From Eriocheir sinensis (lineage: Eukaryota > Arthropoda > Malacostraca > Decapoda > Varunidae): DNA of 64,000 bases. The DNA lies in the NCBI RefSeq assembly GCF_024679095.1, contig NW_026111787.1:992001-1056000 (forward strand), read 5' to 3'. A model generated the notes under the pieces. The model was not told the DNA's origin. It saw only the letters and a program-made list of their open reading frames with translations, and did no database searches. The position numbers and the translations under genes were made by a program. Shown here piece after piece: positions 1-10,702 of this stretch; position 1 is the stretch's first letter, and every line of letters starts with the position of its first letter.

Positions 1-54
1 GTTAGCTAGCTAGTTTTGTGTTTGTCTGTTAGCTAGCCCGTTCGCTTTAATTGG

Positions 55-121
<67 letters not shown>

Positions 122-1312
122 GAGAGAGTGAAGAAGAAGAAGGGGGTGGAGAAGGGAAAGGGGAGAAGAGAGAAGTACAGGAGGAGGTAGAAAGATGGTG
201 GGCGTCCACCTGACAAGGACATATTTATTCATAGTTATATAATTTTACATTGATTTCTGTATGTTGAATTGACAATATATATATATAGTTATTTTATAAA
301 TACACAAATAACGAATTTGATAGTTGTAGATGTTGGTGTTATGTAGTAGGTGTAGGTTTACAGTTTGTGTGTGTGTCGTGGTGTGGGTGTTTTGTTGTTT
401 GGTATCTAGCTAGCTAGGTGTCGTCAGGGAGAGATGTGGGGTCAGTGAAAGAGCGGGGTGGGGATGGTGTTGAGTGCAGCCAGGCTGCTGGGGAATGATT
501 GGTGGTAGCGGCGAACGTTATGGGCATTGTCAGTGAGAGTGGTGAGGTAGGGTAAGCTAGCTAGCTAGCTAGCTAGTTAGTTTGTTTGTTTGTTTGTTTG
601 TTTGTTTGTTTGCTAGTTAGCTTGTTATTTTGTTTGTTTGCTAGCTAGCTAGCTTGTTTGTTTGTTTGTTTGCTAGCTAGCTTGTTTGCTTGCTTGCTTG
701 CTTGCTAGCTAGCTAGTTTGTTTGTTTGTTTGTTTGCTAGCTAGCTAGTTTGTCTTTTAGTTTGTTAGCTAGCTAGTTTTGTGTTTGTCTGTTAGCTAGC
801 CCGTTCGCTTTAATTGGCAGGCAGGCAGGCAGGCATTTTTTTTTATTTTTTTTTTTTTAGAGAGAGAGTGGGGGTGAAGGGAAGAAGGGGGGGGGTGGAG
901 AAGGGAAAGGGGGGAGAAGAGAGAGAAGTACAGGAGGAGGTAGAAAGATGGTGGGCGTCCACCTGACAAGGACATATTTATTTATAGTTATATAATTTTA
1001 CATTGATTTCTGTATGTTGAATTGACAATATATATATATATAGTTATTTTATAAATACACAAATAACGAATTTGATAGTTGTAGATGTTGGTGTTATGTA
1101 GTAGGTGTAGGTTTACAGTTTGTGTGTGTGTCGTGGTGTGGGTGTTTTGTTGTTTGGTATCTAGCTAGCTAGGTGTCGTCAGGGAGAGATGTGGGGTCAG
1201 TGAAAGAGCGGGGTGGGGATGGTGTTGAGTGCAGCCAGGCTGCTGGGGAATGATTGGTGGTAGCGGCGAACGTTATGGGCATTGTCAGTGAGAGTGGTGA
1301 GGTAGGGTAAGC
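1..1312. repeat. Direct duplication, ~763 bp period, with LINE 3' tail
   Basis: Sequence from 1 to about 553 recurs at 764 to about 1312. Each copy starts with a ~63 bp motif (gttagctagctag...), then a GGCA tract, a T tract and about 370 bp of the 3' end of a minus-strand LINE. Between the copies (554-763) lies a GTTT/GCTA/GCTT tetranucleotide array. The first copy stops at the array; the second continues into RT coding sequence. The arrangement suggests duplication mediated by the simple-repeat tracts. Confidence 0.8.
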
Positions 1313-1648
1313 GGAGTGACTCGAGGCGGAGCCACGTTTTGACAGCCCGGTCGTGAAGTCTTACGTTAAGGGGGAGGGTTTTTGTGGCAGTGTGTATTTG
1401 CTCTGTGTTCATCGTGAACGGGTAGTTTTGGTTCGTGGCGAACCGGAGTGCTTTGTTTTGGATGCGTTGCAGCTTCCCAAGCTGGGTGTTGCTTAGGGTG
1501 TGTGTGGGGATGGGGGGGTAATCAAGGATAGGAAGGATAAGGGTTTTAACAAGGTGGAGTTTGATTTTCGGAGGCATGAGTTTGAACCGGTACAGCCTAG
1601 TGAGTTGACTGTTTGCGTACTGCGCCCTGTGCTGGACATGCTTTTGAT
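1197..1648 (-). pseudogene. Non-LTR retrotransposon RT C-terminal fragment
   Basis: The minus-strand reading frame gives about 150 residues of the region following the RT palm in LINE ORF2 proteins: a segment like KTLILPILDY, then the LQRIQNKALRF motif seen after the RT domain, and a downstream helical region. It has no start of its own and is cut at 1649 by a GGCA tract, so it is a 5'-truncated copy. Its 3' non-coding tail runs on to about 890. The clade is uncertain; a Jockey- or CR1-like element is likely. Not expected to be functional. Confidence 0.65.
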
Positions 1649-1679
<31 letters not shown>

Positions 1680-2309
1680 CACACCTATTTACATGCCGGC
1701 ACACCTACTTTCATAGCAACGTATTTGCAGCTTTTTAGTCATCCACCTGTCTACTGTTGGGCATGTAGACGCTTGCCCAGGGTTCCGGCGGGCTACTCGG
1801 TGGCGGGGCTGGTTCAACGTATCTGAAAAAGCGGGTCCAGTAAGAGAGGGCGCAACGTTATGATGAGGACGACAACGAGAAACAAGAAGAAGAAGAAGAA
1901 GAAGAAGAAGAAGAAGAAGAAGAAGAAGAAGAAGAAGAAGAAGAAGGAGGAGGAGGAGGAGGAGGAGGAGGAGGAGGAGGAGGAGGGAGAGGGAGAGGGA
2001 GATTCCCACTTCCTCAGCCTTTCCCTTTCAAAGGTCGCTCTGAGCCTGTCCCTCACCCTCTAACCCTACCCTTGCTTTCCTATACACTCCTGCACAATCC
2101 AAGAGACAATAGAAGGAGTGGATCAAGAAGGGGAGGCTTCTTTCTCTCTGTCTATATATTTGCCATCTTTCTCATTATTGCTTTCTTTCTCTTTTTCTCC
2201 TCCTTTTTTTCTTTCTCTTTCTTTCTTAACCTTTCTATGTCATTCTTCCTCTCTTTCTTTTCCTCTTCCCGTCCAGACGTCGCTTTGTTTTGTCTATATA
2301 TTTTCCAAC
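1649..2309. repeat. Segment D: GGCA tract, unique block, AAG/GAG arrays
   Basis: A GGCA tract (1649-1680) is followed by about 200 bp of non-repetitive sequence, an AAG array (about 1884-1945), a GAG array (to about 1985) and a CT-rich stretch. The same block recurs almost unchanged at about 27,525-27,835 and 30,592-31,258, so it belongs to a dispersed higher-order repeat. Long K/E or L/S reading frames across it are simple-sequence artefacts. Confidence 0.8.
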
Positions 2310-2313
2310 ATAG

Positions 2314-2382
<69 letters not shown>
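2310..2382. repeat. (CT)n microsatellite
   Basis: An almost perfect dinucleotide CT run of about 73 bp. Confidence 0.95.
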
Positions 2383-2384
<2 letters not shown>

Positions 2385-2478
2385 CATAAATATCCTGTTA
2401 CTGATTTTACAAAGAATTGACAGGGACAGGGGATATTATGGCAAAATGATGTTTCTGTAAGAACTGAAACAAACAAAT

Positions 2479-2690
2479 TGGAGCTTCCTAGTGGCAAATG
2501 AGGTGGATGGGGAGCAGTGGGCGGAGGTGTGAACCATCATTAGGGAGGGAGGGAGGGAGGGAAAAAGATGGGATTGAGGAAACAAACAAACTAGTGTCAA
2601 ATGAGGTGGATGGGGAGCAGTGGGCGGAGGTGTGAACCATCATTAGGCAGGGGGGAGGGAGGGAGGGAGGGAGGGAGGAAACAGAAAGAA
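2479..2690. repeat. 102-bp tandem duplication with GGGA tracts
   Basis: The sequence around caaatgaggtggatgggg at 2496 recurs at 2598, a 102 bp period, each copy followed by a GGGA tract. It lies just downstream of the H4 3' end. Confidence 0.8.
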
Positions 2691-2754
2691 AGAAAGAAAG
2701 CAAATATAACTGAAGTAAAAAGTGTGCTACTATTCTCTTAGTGAATAAGAATGT

Positions 2755-2771
2755 GGACCTCAAAGAGGTCC
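2755..2771 (-). terminator. Histone H4 3' stem-loop
   Basis: A perfect inverted repeat (GGACCTC, three-base TTT loop, GAGGTCC on the minus strand) sits 37 bp past the H4 stop. Position and shape fit the SLBP-bound processing hairpin of replication-dependent histone mRNAs. The usual hairpin is 16 nt with a four-base loop, so this 17-nt version is slightly unusual. Confidence 0.7.
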
Positions 2772-2807
2772 GGGGTGGGTTAGGTCGGGCTCGCTCAGGC
2801 AGCGGCA

Positions 2808-3162
<355 letters not shown>

Positions 3163-3348
3163 TTGCTTTGCTTTAATAGTTTATTGGTAACCTTTACATA
3201 AGAATTACAGAAAAATAAACATGAAAAATTACAAAAATAATCAGCTACCAAAGCAGGCTCTAAACTAGCAGCCTGCCCGATGTACAATACAGTAAATACA
3301 CAGGTTACCAAAATGGTCAAAAATACACGTGGGGAAATGTCTTGTTTT

Positions 3349-4876
3349 TCACTGGTCACCGGCGTAATAGCTTTCGAGCTCCGCGTCGGTGAGGTCTCTG
3401 TCTGCGTTTAGGAAGAGGTCGTCGCCCACGTCTCCGACGTCGACCTCGTCCTCCGAGACGTCTTCCTCCTCGTATGTCGCCCACTCTACCTCCTGTTTGT
3501 GGTCGAAGTGACATGGGAGGTTACTTAGTGGGCGGGCCGTGCGGATGGATTCCGGGAGCGGCTTCCCTTCACGGAGTGTCCTCCTCATTAAAGGGAGGGC
3601 TGTCTCGTGCGGGATCCTCTCGAACCTGGCCTCCTCCTCTTGCTCAGTGAGGTGCTCGTAGCGGATCAGAAGATCCACCAGCTCGCCCTCACTGAAGGTG
3701 TAGATCCGTGGGGTCTGGGTCGCCTGGCAGCTACTGGGGGCCTCGCGGGGTGCTGGCTCCTCCGTAGTCGTCGGCGCGTCCCTCGTCTCAGGTGTCTGGT
3801 CCCTGGTCCTCTTTTTCTTCTTGCTGGCGGGTACCTCCGGGGACACAGCTGGGGGTGTCACCTCAGCGGTCACCGCTGCAGTCTCCGTCCTCGTCAGACG
3901 TGGTGGGTCCACCTCCATCTCCCTAGCGGGAGACTTTGGTGTCGGGACGCTCTGCTCCGTGGGTCCCGGCTTCCTCCTCCGTCTGCGGCGCCTCCTCTTC
4001 CGTCCTTCTCCGTGGGGTGTCGTCCTTTCCTCAGTGGGCGGCTGCATAGGCCGCGCTGCTGCCGGGTCCGCCGAAGACGTCGTCCTCCGCAGCTTAGCAC
4101 CCGGGATTCTGCAGAGCCGAGCGGGGCACCTGCGGTTCCAGGCATGGTGCCCGGAACTGCAGTTCGGGCACACAGCCACCGGGCGCGCCACACCTTCGCG
4201 AAGACGGCGAACGCAGTCCCTCGTGGCGTGGTCCCTGCTGCACACGCCGCACAGCTCCTCCGTCCTGGTACACTGCCGCTGCCTGTGGCCGAAGGCCTGG
4301 CACTTGTAACAGCGCACAGGCTCCGGCATAGCGGCGGCAGGTAAACGTCCCCAGCAACCGAGGTCCAGCGAGGCGGGGACACGTCCCCGCAGCGTCAGCT
4401 GCACGCTCCGGTGGGCAGGCGTCGTCCGTGGCCGGCGTTGTAGTGGCACCTCACTGCAGCTGCAACGCAGGGTGCGCCAACACCGGGTCCAGTGGGAGGT
4501 GGGTAGGGTACCCAAGCAGGATACCCTTCACCGCCGCCTCCTTTTTCTCCAGGGTAATGCCGCGGGTTCGTCCTGCAGCAATCTCGTCCAGGGTGGTGGC
4601 GTGGTCCCAGTCCCACGCACGGATGAGGAAGTCTCCCGCGCGGGAGACCGTCACCCGGAGTCGCAGCTTCCGCTCGTCCTCCATCCACCGAATGGCCTGG
4701 TAGTGGGTGCTGAAGTCCGAAGACACCAGCCTCCACTCCGGCAGGGGTCCGCTCGATCGGTCCTCCCCGCCGTCCTCGTGAAGCGTCCTCCTTCGGGCCC
4801 GCTTGCTCTGCACGCGGGTCCATCCGTCCCCGTCGTCAGGAGCAGACTCCGTGGGCCGCTTCCGTCTTGCCGCCAT
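3349..4876 (-). pseudogene. Array unit 1 Gag-like ORF, frameshifted
   Basis: Starts with the family N-terminus MAARRKRPTESAPDDGDGW at 4876. The frame breaks near 4,470 where one G is missing relative to the other units, with a second G loss near 4,410 and a two-base loss near 4,328. The zinc-knuckle region (CYKCQAFGHRQRQC) and acidic C-terminus continue in another frame to the stop at 3349. Its C-terminus (ending YYAGDQ) and 3' UTR form a subtype different from the other units. It is the copy next to H4 and so probably the first inserted, which fits its being among the most decayed. Confidence 0.85.
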
Positions 4877-5179
4877 AGCAGAGGCGGGAGCTGAAAGCTC
4901 AACCGGGCCGTCTGCAGGGGCAAGTCAGGGAGAGCAGCAGTGAGGAGAGAGGGTCTGCACTCACTGCTGTCTGCGCCGGAACTGTTGGTTGGGCTGCCAT
5001 TGCTTTAATAGTTTATTGATAACTTTTACATAAGACATAATAATAAAAATAAACATGAAAATTACAAAAATAATCGGTTATCAAAGCAGGCTCTAAATAA
5101 ACAGCCTGCCCGATGTACAGTACATAGGTTACACAGGATACAAATGTTCATAAATACACAGGGGAAAATGTCATATTAT

Positions 5180-6712
5180 TCACAGGTCACCGGCGTAGTA
5201 GCTTGCGAGCTCTTCGTCGGTGAGGTCTCTGTCTGCATTCAGGAAGAGGTCTTCGTCCACGCCTCCGACGTCGACCTCCTCCTCCGAGACGTCTTCTTCC
5301 TCATACGTCGCCCACTCAACCTCCTGCTTATGATCGAAGTGGCGTGGGGGGTTGCCCAGTGGGCGGGCCGTGCAGATGGAGGCAGGGAGCGGCTTCCCTT
5401 CACGGAGTGTCCTCCTCACTAGGGGGAGGGCTGTCTCGTGCGGGATCCTCTCGAACCTGGCCTCCTCTTCTTGCTCAGTGAGGTGCTCGTAGCGGATCAG
5501 AAGATCCACCAGCTCGCCCTCACTGAAGGTGTAGATCCGTGGGGTCTGGGTCGCCTGGCAGCTACTGGGGGCCTCGCGGGGTGCTGGCTCCTCCGTAGTC
5601 GTCGGCGCGTCCCTCGTCTCAGGTGTCTGGTCCCTGGTCCTCTTTTTCTTCTTGCTGGCGGGTACCTCCGGGGACACAGCTGGGGGTGTCACCTCAGCGG
5701 TCACCGCTGCAGTCTCCGTCCTCGTCAGACGTGGTGGGTCCACCTCCATCTCCCTAGCGGGAGACTTTGGTGTCGGGACGCTCTGCTCCGTGGGTCCCGG
5801 CTTCCTCCTCCGTCTGCGGCGCCTCCTCTTCCGTCCTTCTCCGTGGGGTGTCGTCCTCTCCTCCGTGGGCGGCTGCATGGGCCGCGCTGCTGCCGGGTCC
5901 GCCGAAGACGTCGTCCTCCGCAGCTTGGCACCCGGGATTCTGCAGAGCCGAGCGGGGCACCTGCGGTTCCAGGCATGGTGCCCGGAACTGCAGTTGGGGC
6001 ACACAGCCACCGGGCGCGCCACACCTTCCCGAAGGCGGCGAACGCAGTCCCTCGTGGCGTGGTCCCTGCTGCAAACGCCGCACAGCTCCTCTGTCCTAGT
6101 ACACTGCCGCTGCCTGTGGCCGAAGGCCTGGCACTTGAAACAGCGCACAGGCTCCGGCACGTAGCGGCGGCAGGTGAATCGTCCCCAGCATCCGAGGTCC
6201 AGCGAGGCGGGGACACGTCCCCGCAGCGTCAGCTGCACGCTCCGGGTGGGCAGGCGTCGTCCGTGGCCGGCGTTGTAGTGGCACCTCACAGCTGCTGCAA
6301 CGCAGGGGTGCGCCAACACCGGGTCCAATGGGAGGTGGGTAGGGTATCCAAGCAGGACACCCTTCACCGCCGCCTCCTTTTTCTCCAAGGTGATGCCGCG
6401 GGTCCGTCCAGCAGCAATCTCGTCCAGGGTGGTGGCGTGGTCCCAGTCCCACGCACGGATGAGGAAGTCCCCCGCGCGGGAGACCGTCACCCGGAGTCGC
6501 AGCTTCCGCTCGTCCTCCATCCACCGAATGGCCTGGTAGTGGGTGCTGAAGTCCGAAGACACCAGCCTCCACTCCGGCAGGGGTCCGCTCGATCGGTCCT
6601 CCCCGCCGTCCTCGTGAAGCGTCCTCCTTCGGGCCCGCTTGCTCTGCACGCGGGTCCATCCGTCCCCGTCGTCAGGAGCGGACTCCGTGGGCCGCTTCCT
6701 TCTTGCCGCCAT
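5180..6712 (-). CDS. Array unit 2 Gag-like zinc-knuckle protein (510 aa)
   Basis: Intact ORF1-type protein of an I/R1-group non-LTR element. Residues ~1-45 are basic; ~45-185 align with the N-terminal domain of the LINE ORF1 at 21-22 kb, including the GRRLPTR motif. Three CCHC zinc knuckles lie at about 191-204, 211-223 and 238-252, probably binding nucleic acid. An arginine run (~294-304) could be a nuclear localisation signal. The C-terminal third is acidic (ATYEEEDVSEEEVDV). The expected role is binding element RNA and carrying it to chromatin; it has no catalytic domain. The start was chosen at the conserved MAARRK, about 107 nt from the unit 5' end. Subtype A middle region. Confidence 0.88.
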   Translation of the reverse strand: MAARRKRPTESAPDDGDGWTRVQSKRARRRTLHEDGGEDRSSGPLPEWRLVSSDFSTHYQAIRWMEDERKLRLRVTVSRAGDFLIRAWDWDHATTLDEIAAGRTRGITLEKKEAAVKGVLLGYPTHLPLDPVLAHPCVAAAVRCHYNAGHGRRLPTRSVQLTLRGRVPASLDLGCWGRFTCRRYVPEPVRCFKCQAFGHRQRQCTRTEELCGVCSRDHATRDCVRRLREGVARPVAVCPNCSSGHHAWNRRCPARLCRIPGAKLRRTTSSADPAAARPMQPPTEERTTPHGEGRKRRRRRRRRKPGPTEQSVPTPKSPAREMEVDPPRLTRTETAAVTAEVTPPAVSPEVPASKKKKRTRDQTPETRDAPTTTEEPAPREAPSSCQATQTPRIYTFSEGELVDLLIRYEHLTEQEEEARFERIPHETALPLVRRTLREGKPLPASICTARPLGNPPRHFDHKQEVEWATYEEEDVSEEEVDVGGVDEDLFLNADRDLTDEELASYYAGDL

Positions 6713-7016
6713 AGCAGAGGCGGGAGCTGAAAGCCCAACCGGGCCGTCTGCAGGGGCAAGTCAGGGAGAGCAGCAGTGAGGAGAGAGGGTCTGCACTCAC
6801 TGCTGTCTGCGCCGGAACTTTTTTTGGGCTGCCCTTTGCTTTAATAGTTTATTGATAACTTTTACATAAGATACAAAAATAAAAATAAACATGAAAATTA
6901 CAAAAATAAGCGGTTACCAAAGCAGGCTCTAAACAAGCAGCCTGCCCGATGTACGATACATAGTTGGCACTAGTTACAATTGGACAAGATTACACATGGA
7001 TGAAATGTCTTTTTAT

Positions 7017-8550
7017 TCAGTGGTCACCGGCGTAGTAGCTTTCGAGCTCAGCGTCGGTGAGGTCTCTGTCTGCGTTGAGGAAGAAGTCGTCGTCCACGTC
7101 TCCGACGTCGACCTCGTCCTCCGAGACGTCTTCCTCCTCGTAAGTCGCCCACTCAACCTCCTGCCTGTGGTCGAAGTGACGTGGGGGGTTACCCAGTGGG
7201 CGGGCCGTGCGGATGGAGGCTGGGAGCGGCTTCCCTTCACGGAGTGTCCTCCTCACTAAGGGGAGGGCTGTCTCGTGCGGGATCCTCTCGAACCTAGCCT
7301 CCTCCTCTTGTTCAGTGAGGTGCTCGTAGCGGATCAGGAGATCCACCAACTCGCCCTCACTGAAATTGTAGGTCCGTGGGGTCTGGGTCGCCTGGCAGCT
7401 GCCGGGGGCCTCGCGGTGTGCTGGCTCCACTGCAGTCGCCGGCGCGTCCACCGTCTCTCAGTGTCTGGTCCCTGGTCCTCTTTGTCTTCTTCGGCGCGGG
7501 TACATCTGGGGACACTACTGGGGGTGTCACCTCGGCGGTCGCCGCAGCCGTCTCCGTTCTCGTCGGCCGTGGTGGGTCCACCTCCATCTCCCTAGCGGGA
7601 GACTTTGGTGTCGGGACGCTCAGTTCCGTGGGTCCCGTCCTCCTCTTCCGTCTGCGGCGCCTCCTCTTTCGTCCTTCACCGTGGGGTGGCGTCCTCTCCT
7701 CCGTGGGCGGCTGCCTTGGCCGCGCTGCTGCCGGGTCCGCCGAAGACGTCGTCCTCTGCAGCTTGGCTCCCGGGATTCTGCGGAGTCGAGCGGGGCACCT
7801 GCGGTTCCAGGCATGGTGACCTGAACTGCAGTTGGGGCACACAGCCACCGGGCGCGCCACGCCTTCCCTAAGGCGGCGAACGCAGTCCCTCGTAGCGTGG
7901 TCCCCGCTGCACACGCCGCACAGCTCCTTCGTCCTGGTACACTGCCGCTGCCTGTGGCCGAAAGCCTGGCACTTGTAACAGCGCACAGGCTCCGGCACGT
8001 AGCGGCGGCAGGTAAAGCGTCCCCAGCATCCGAGGTCCAGCGAGGCGGGGACACGTCCCCGCAGCGTCAGCTGCACGCTCCGGGTGGGCAGGCGTCGTCC
8101 GTGGCCGGCGTTGTAGTGGCACCTCACTGCAGCTGCAACGCAGGGGTGCGCCAACACCGGGTCCAATGGGAGGTGGGTTGGGTATCCAAGCAGGACACCC
8201 TTCACCGCCGCCTCCTTTTTCTCCAGGGTGATGCCGCGGGTCCGTCCAGCAGCAATCTCGTCCAGGGTGGTGGCGTGGTCCCAGTCCCACGCACGGATGA
8301 GGAAGTCCCCCGCGCGGGAGACCGTCACCCGGAGTCGCAGCTTCCGCTCGTCCTCCATCCACCGAATGGCCTGGTAGTGGGTGCTGAAGTCCGAAGACAC
8401 CAGCCTCCACTCCGGCAGGGGTCCGCTCGATTGGTCCTCCCCGCCGTCCTCGTGAAGCGTCCTCCTTCGGGCTCGCTTGCTCTGCACGCGGGTCCATCCG
8501 TCCCCGTCGTCAGTAGCAGACTCCGTGGGCCGCTTCCTTCTTGCCGCCAT
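7017..8550 (-). pseudogene. Array unit 3 Gag-like ORF with one frameshift
   Basis: N-terminal and zinc-knuckle parts are open from 8550. One extra base near 7,456 (gtctctcagtg where other units have gtctcgagtg) shifts the frame, and the acidic C-terminus continues in the other frame to 7017. Otherwise nearly identical to unit 4 and of subtype B (RRTGPTELSVPTPKS). Since this is the only lesion, a sequencing error is possible. Confidence 0.85.
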
Positions 8551-8860
8551 AGCAGAGGCGGGAGCTGAGAGCTCAACCGGGCCGTCTGCAGGGGCAAGTC
8601 AGGGAGAGCAGCAGTGAGGAGAGAGGGTCTGCACTCACTGCTGTCTGCGCCGGAACTGGTTGGGCTGCCTTGCTTTAATTTGCTTTAATAGTTTATTGAT
8701 AACTTTTACATAAGATACAAAAATAAAAATAAACATGAAAATTACAAAAATAAGCGGTTACCAAAGCAGGCTCTAAACAAGCAGCCTGCCCGATGTACGA
8801 TACATAGTTGGCACTAGTTACAATTGGACAAGATTACACATGGATGAAATGTCTTTTTAT

Positions 8861-10393
8861 TCAGTGGTCACCGGCGTAGTAGCTTTCGAGCTCAGCGTCG
8901 GTGAGGTCTCTGTCTGCGTTAAGGAAGAAGTCGTCGTCCACGTCTCCGACGTCGACCTCGTCCTCCGAGACGTCTTCCTCCTCGTAAGTCGCCCACTCAA
9001 CCTCCTGCCTGTGGTCGAAGTGACGTGGGGGGTTACCCAGTGGGCGGGCCGTGCGGATGGAGGCTGGGAGCGGCTTCCCTTCACGGAGTGTCCTCCTCAC
9101 TAAGGGGAGGGCTGTCTCGTGCGGGATCCTCTCGAACCTAGCCTCCTCCTCTTGTTCAGTGAGGTGCTCGTAGCGGATCAGGAGATCCACCAACTCGCCC
9201 TCACTGAAATTGTAGGTCCGTGGGGTCTGGGTCGCCTGGCAGCTGCCGGGGGCCTCGCGGGGTGCTGGCTCCACTGCAGTCGCCGGCGCGTCCACCGTCT
9301 CGAGTGTCTGGTCCCTGGTCCTCTTTGTCTTCTTCGGCGCGGGTACATCTGGGGACACTACTGGGGGTGTCACCTCGGCGGTCGCCGCAGCCGTCTCCGT
9401 TCTCGTCGGCCGTGGTGGGTCCACCTCCATCTCCCTAGCGGGAGACTTTGGTGTCGGGACGCTCAGTTCCGTGGGTCCCGTCCTCCTCTTCCGTCTGCGG
9501 CGCCTCCTCTTTCGTCCTTCACCGTGGGGTGGCGTCCTCTCCTCCGTGGGCGGCTGCCTTGGCCACGCTGCTGCCGGGTCCGCCGAAGACGTCGTCCTCT
9601 GCAGCTTGGCTCCCGGGATTCTGCGGAGTCGAGCGGGGCACCTGCGGTTCCAGGCATGGTGACCTGAACTGCAGTTGGGGCATACAGCCACCGGGCGCGC
9701 CACGCCTTCCCTAAGGCGGCGAACGCAGTCCCTCGTAGCGTGGTCCCCGCTGCACACGCCGCACAGCTCCTTCGTCCTGGTACACTGCCGCTGCCTGTGG
9801 CCGAAAGCCTGGCACTTGTAACAGCGCACAGGCTCCGGCACGTAGCGGCGGCAGGTAAAGCGTCCCCAGCATCCGAGGTCCAGCGAGGCGGGGACACGTC
9901 CCCGCAGCGTCAGCTGCACGCTCCGGGTGGGCAGGCGTCGTCCGTGGCCGGCGTTGTAGTGGCACCTCACTGCAGCTGCAACGCAGGGGTGCGCCAACAC
10001 CGGGTCCAATGGGAGGTGGGTTGGGTATCCAAGCAGGACACCCTTCACCGCCGCCTCCTTTTTCTCCAGGGTGATGCCGCGGGTCCGTCCAGCAGCAATC
10101 TCGTCCAGGGTGGTGGCGTGGTCCCAGTCCCACGCACGGATGAGGAAGTCCCCCGCGCGGGAGACCGTCACCCGGAGTCGCAGCTTCCGCTCGTCCTCCA
10201 TCCACCGAATGGCCTGGTAGTGGGTGCTGAAGTCCGAAGACACCAGCCTCCACTCCGGCAGGGGTCCGCTCGATCGGTCCTCCCCGCCGTCCTCGTGAAG
10301 CGTCCTCCTTCGGGCCCGCTTGCTCTGCACGCGGGTCCATCCGTCCCCGTCGTCAGGAGCGGACTCCGTGGGCCGCTTCCTTCTTGCCGCCAT
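8861..10393 (-). CDS. Array unit 4 Gag-like zinc-knuckle protein (510 aa)
   Basis: Intact ORF with the same domain order as unit 2: basic N-terminus, conserved domain, three CCHC knuckles (CYKCQAFGHRQRQC, CGVCSGDHATRDC, CPNCSSGHHAWNRRC), arginine-rich stretch, acidic C-terminus ending YYAGDH. Subtype B differs from A by many scattered residues in the linker (for example SPDVPAPKKTKR versus SPEVPASKKKKR) and by a distinct 3' UTR with atggatgaaatgtc before the stop. Shares its 3' UTR with units 3 and 7. Predicted RNA-binding; no enzymatic motif. Confidence 0.88.
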   Translation of the reverse strand: MAARRKRPTESAPDDGDGWTRVQSKRARRRTLHEDGGEDRSSGPLPEWRLVSSDFSTHYQAIRWMEDERKLRLRVTVSRAGDFLIRAWDWDHATTLDEIAAGRTRGITLEKKEAAVKGVLLGYPTHLPLDPVLAHPCVAAAVRCHYNAGHGRRLPTRSVQLTLRGRVPASLDLGCWGRFTCRRYVPEPVRCYKCQAFGHRQRQCTRTKELCGVCSGDHATRDCVRRLREGVARPVAVCPNCSSGHHAWNRRCPARLRRIPGAKLQRTTSSADPAAAWPRQPPTEERTPPHGEGRKRRRRRRKRRTGPTELSVPTPKSPAREMEVDPPRPTRTETAAATAEVTPPVVSPDVPAPKKTKRTRDQTLETVDAPATAVEPAPREAPGSCQATQTPRTYNFSEGELVDLLIRYEHLTEQEEEARFERIPHETALPLVRRTLREGKPLPASIRTARPLGNPPRHFDHRQEVEWATYEEEDVSEDEVDVGDVDDDFFLNADRDLTDAELESYYAGDH

Positions 10394-10702
10394 AGCAGAG
10401 GCGGGAGCTGAAAGCTCAACCGGGCCGTCTGCAGGGGCAAGTCAGGGAGAGCAGCAGTGAGGAGAGAGGGTCTGCACTCACTGCTGTCTGCGCTGGAACT
10501 GTTGGTTGGGCTGCTTTTGCTTTGCTTTAATAGTTTATTGATAACTTTTACATAAGACACAAAAATAAAAATAAACATGAAAATTACAAAAATAATCGGT
10601 TATCAAAGCAGGCTCTCAATAAACAGCCTGCCCGATGTACAGTACATAGGTTACACAGGATACAAATGTTCAAAATATACACATGGAAAAATGTCAAGTT
10701 AT

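Noticed and set aside
5438..6730. Long plus-strand ORFs (up to ~430 codons) antisense to the gag units
   Set aside because: They mirror the GC-rich gag coding frame, appear only where the gag frame is intact, contain no recognisable domain and have composition expected of an antisense shadow.
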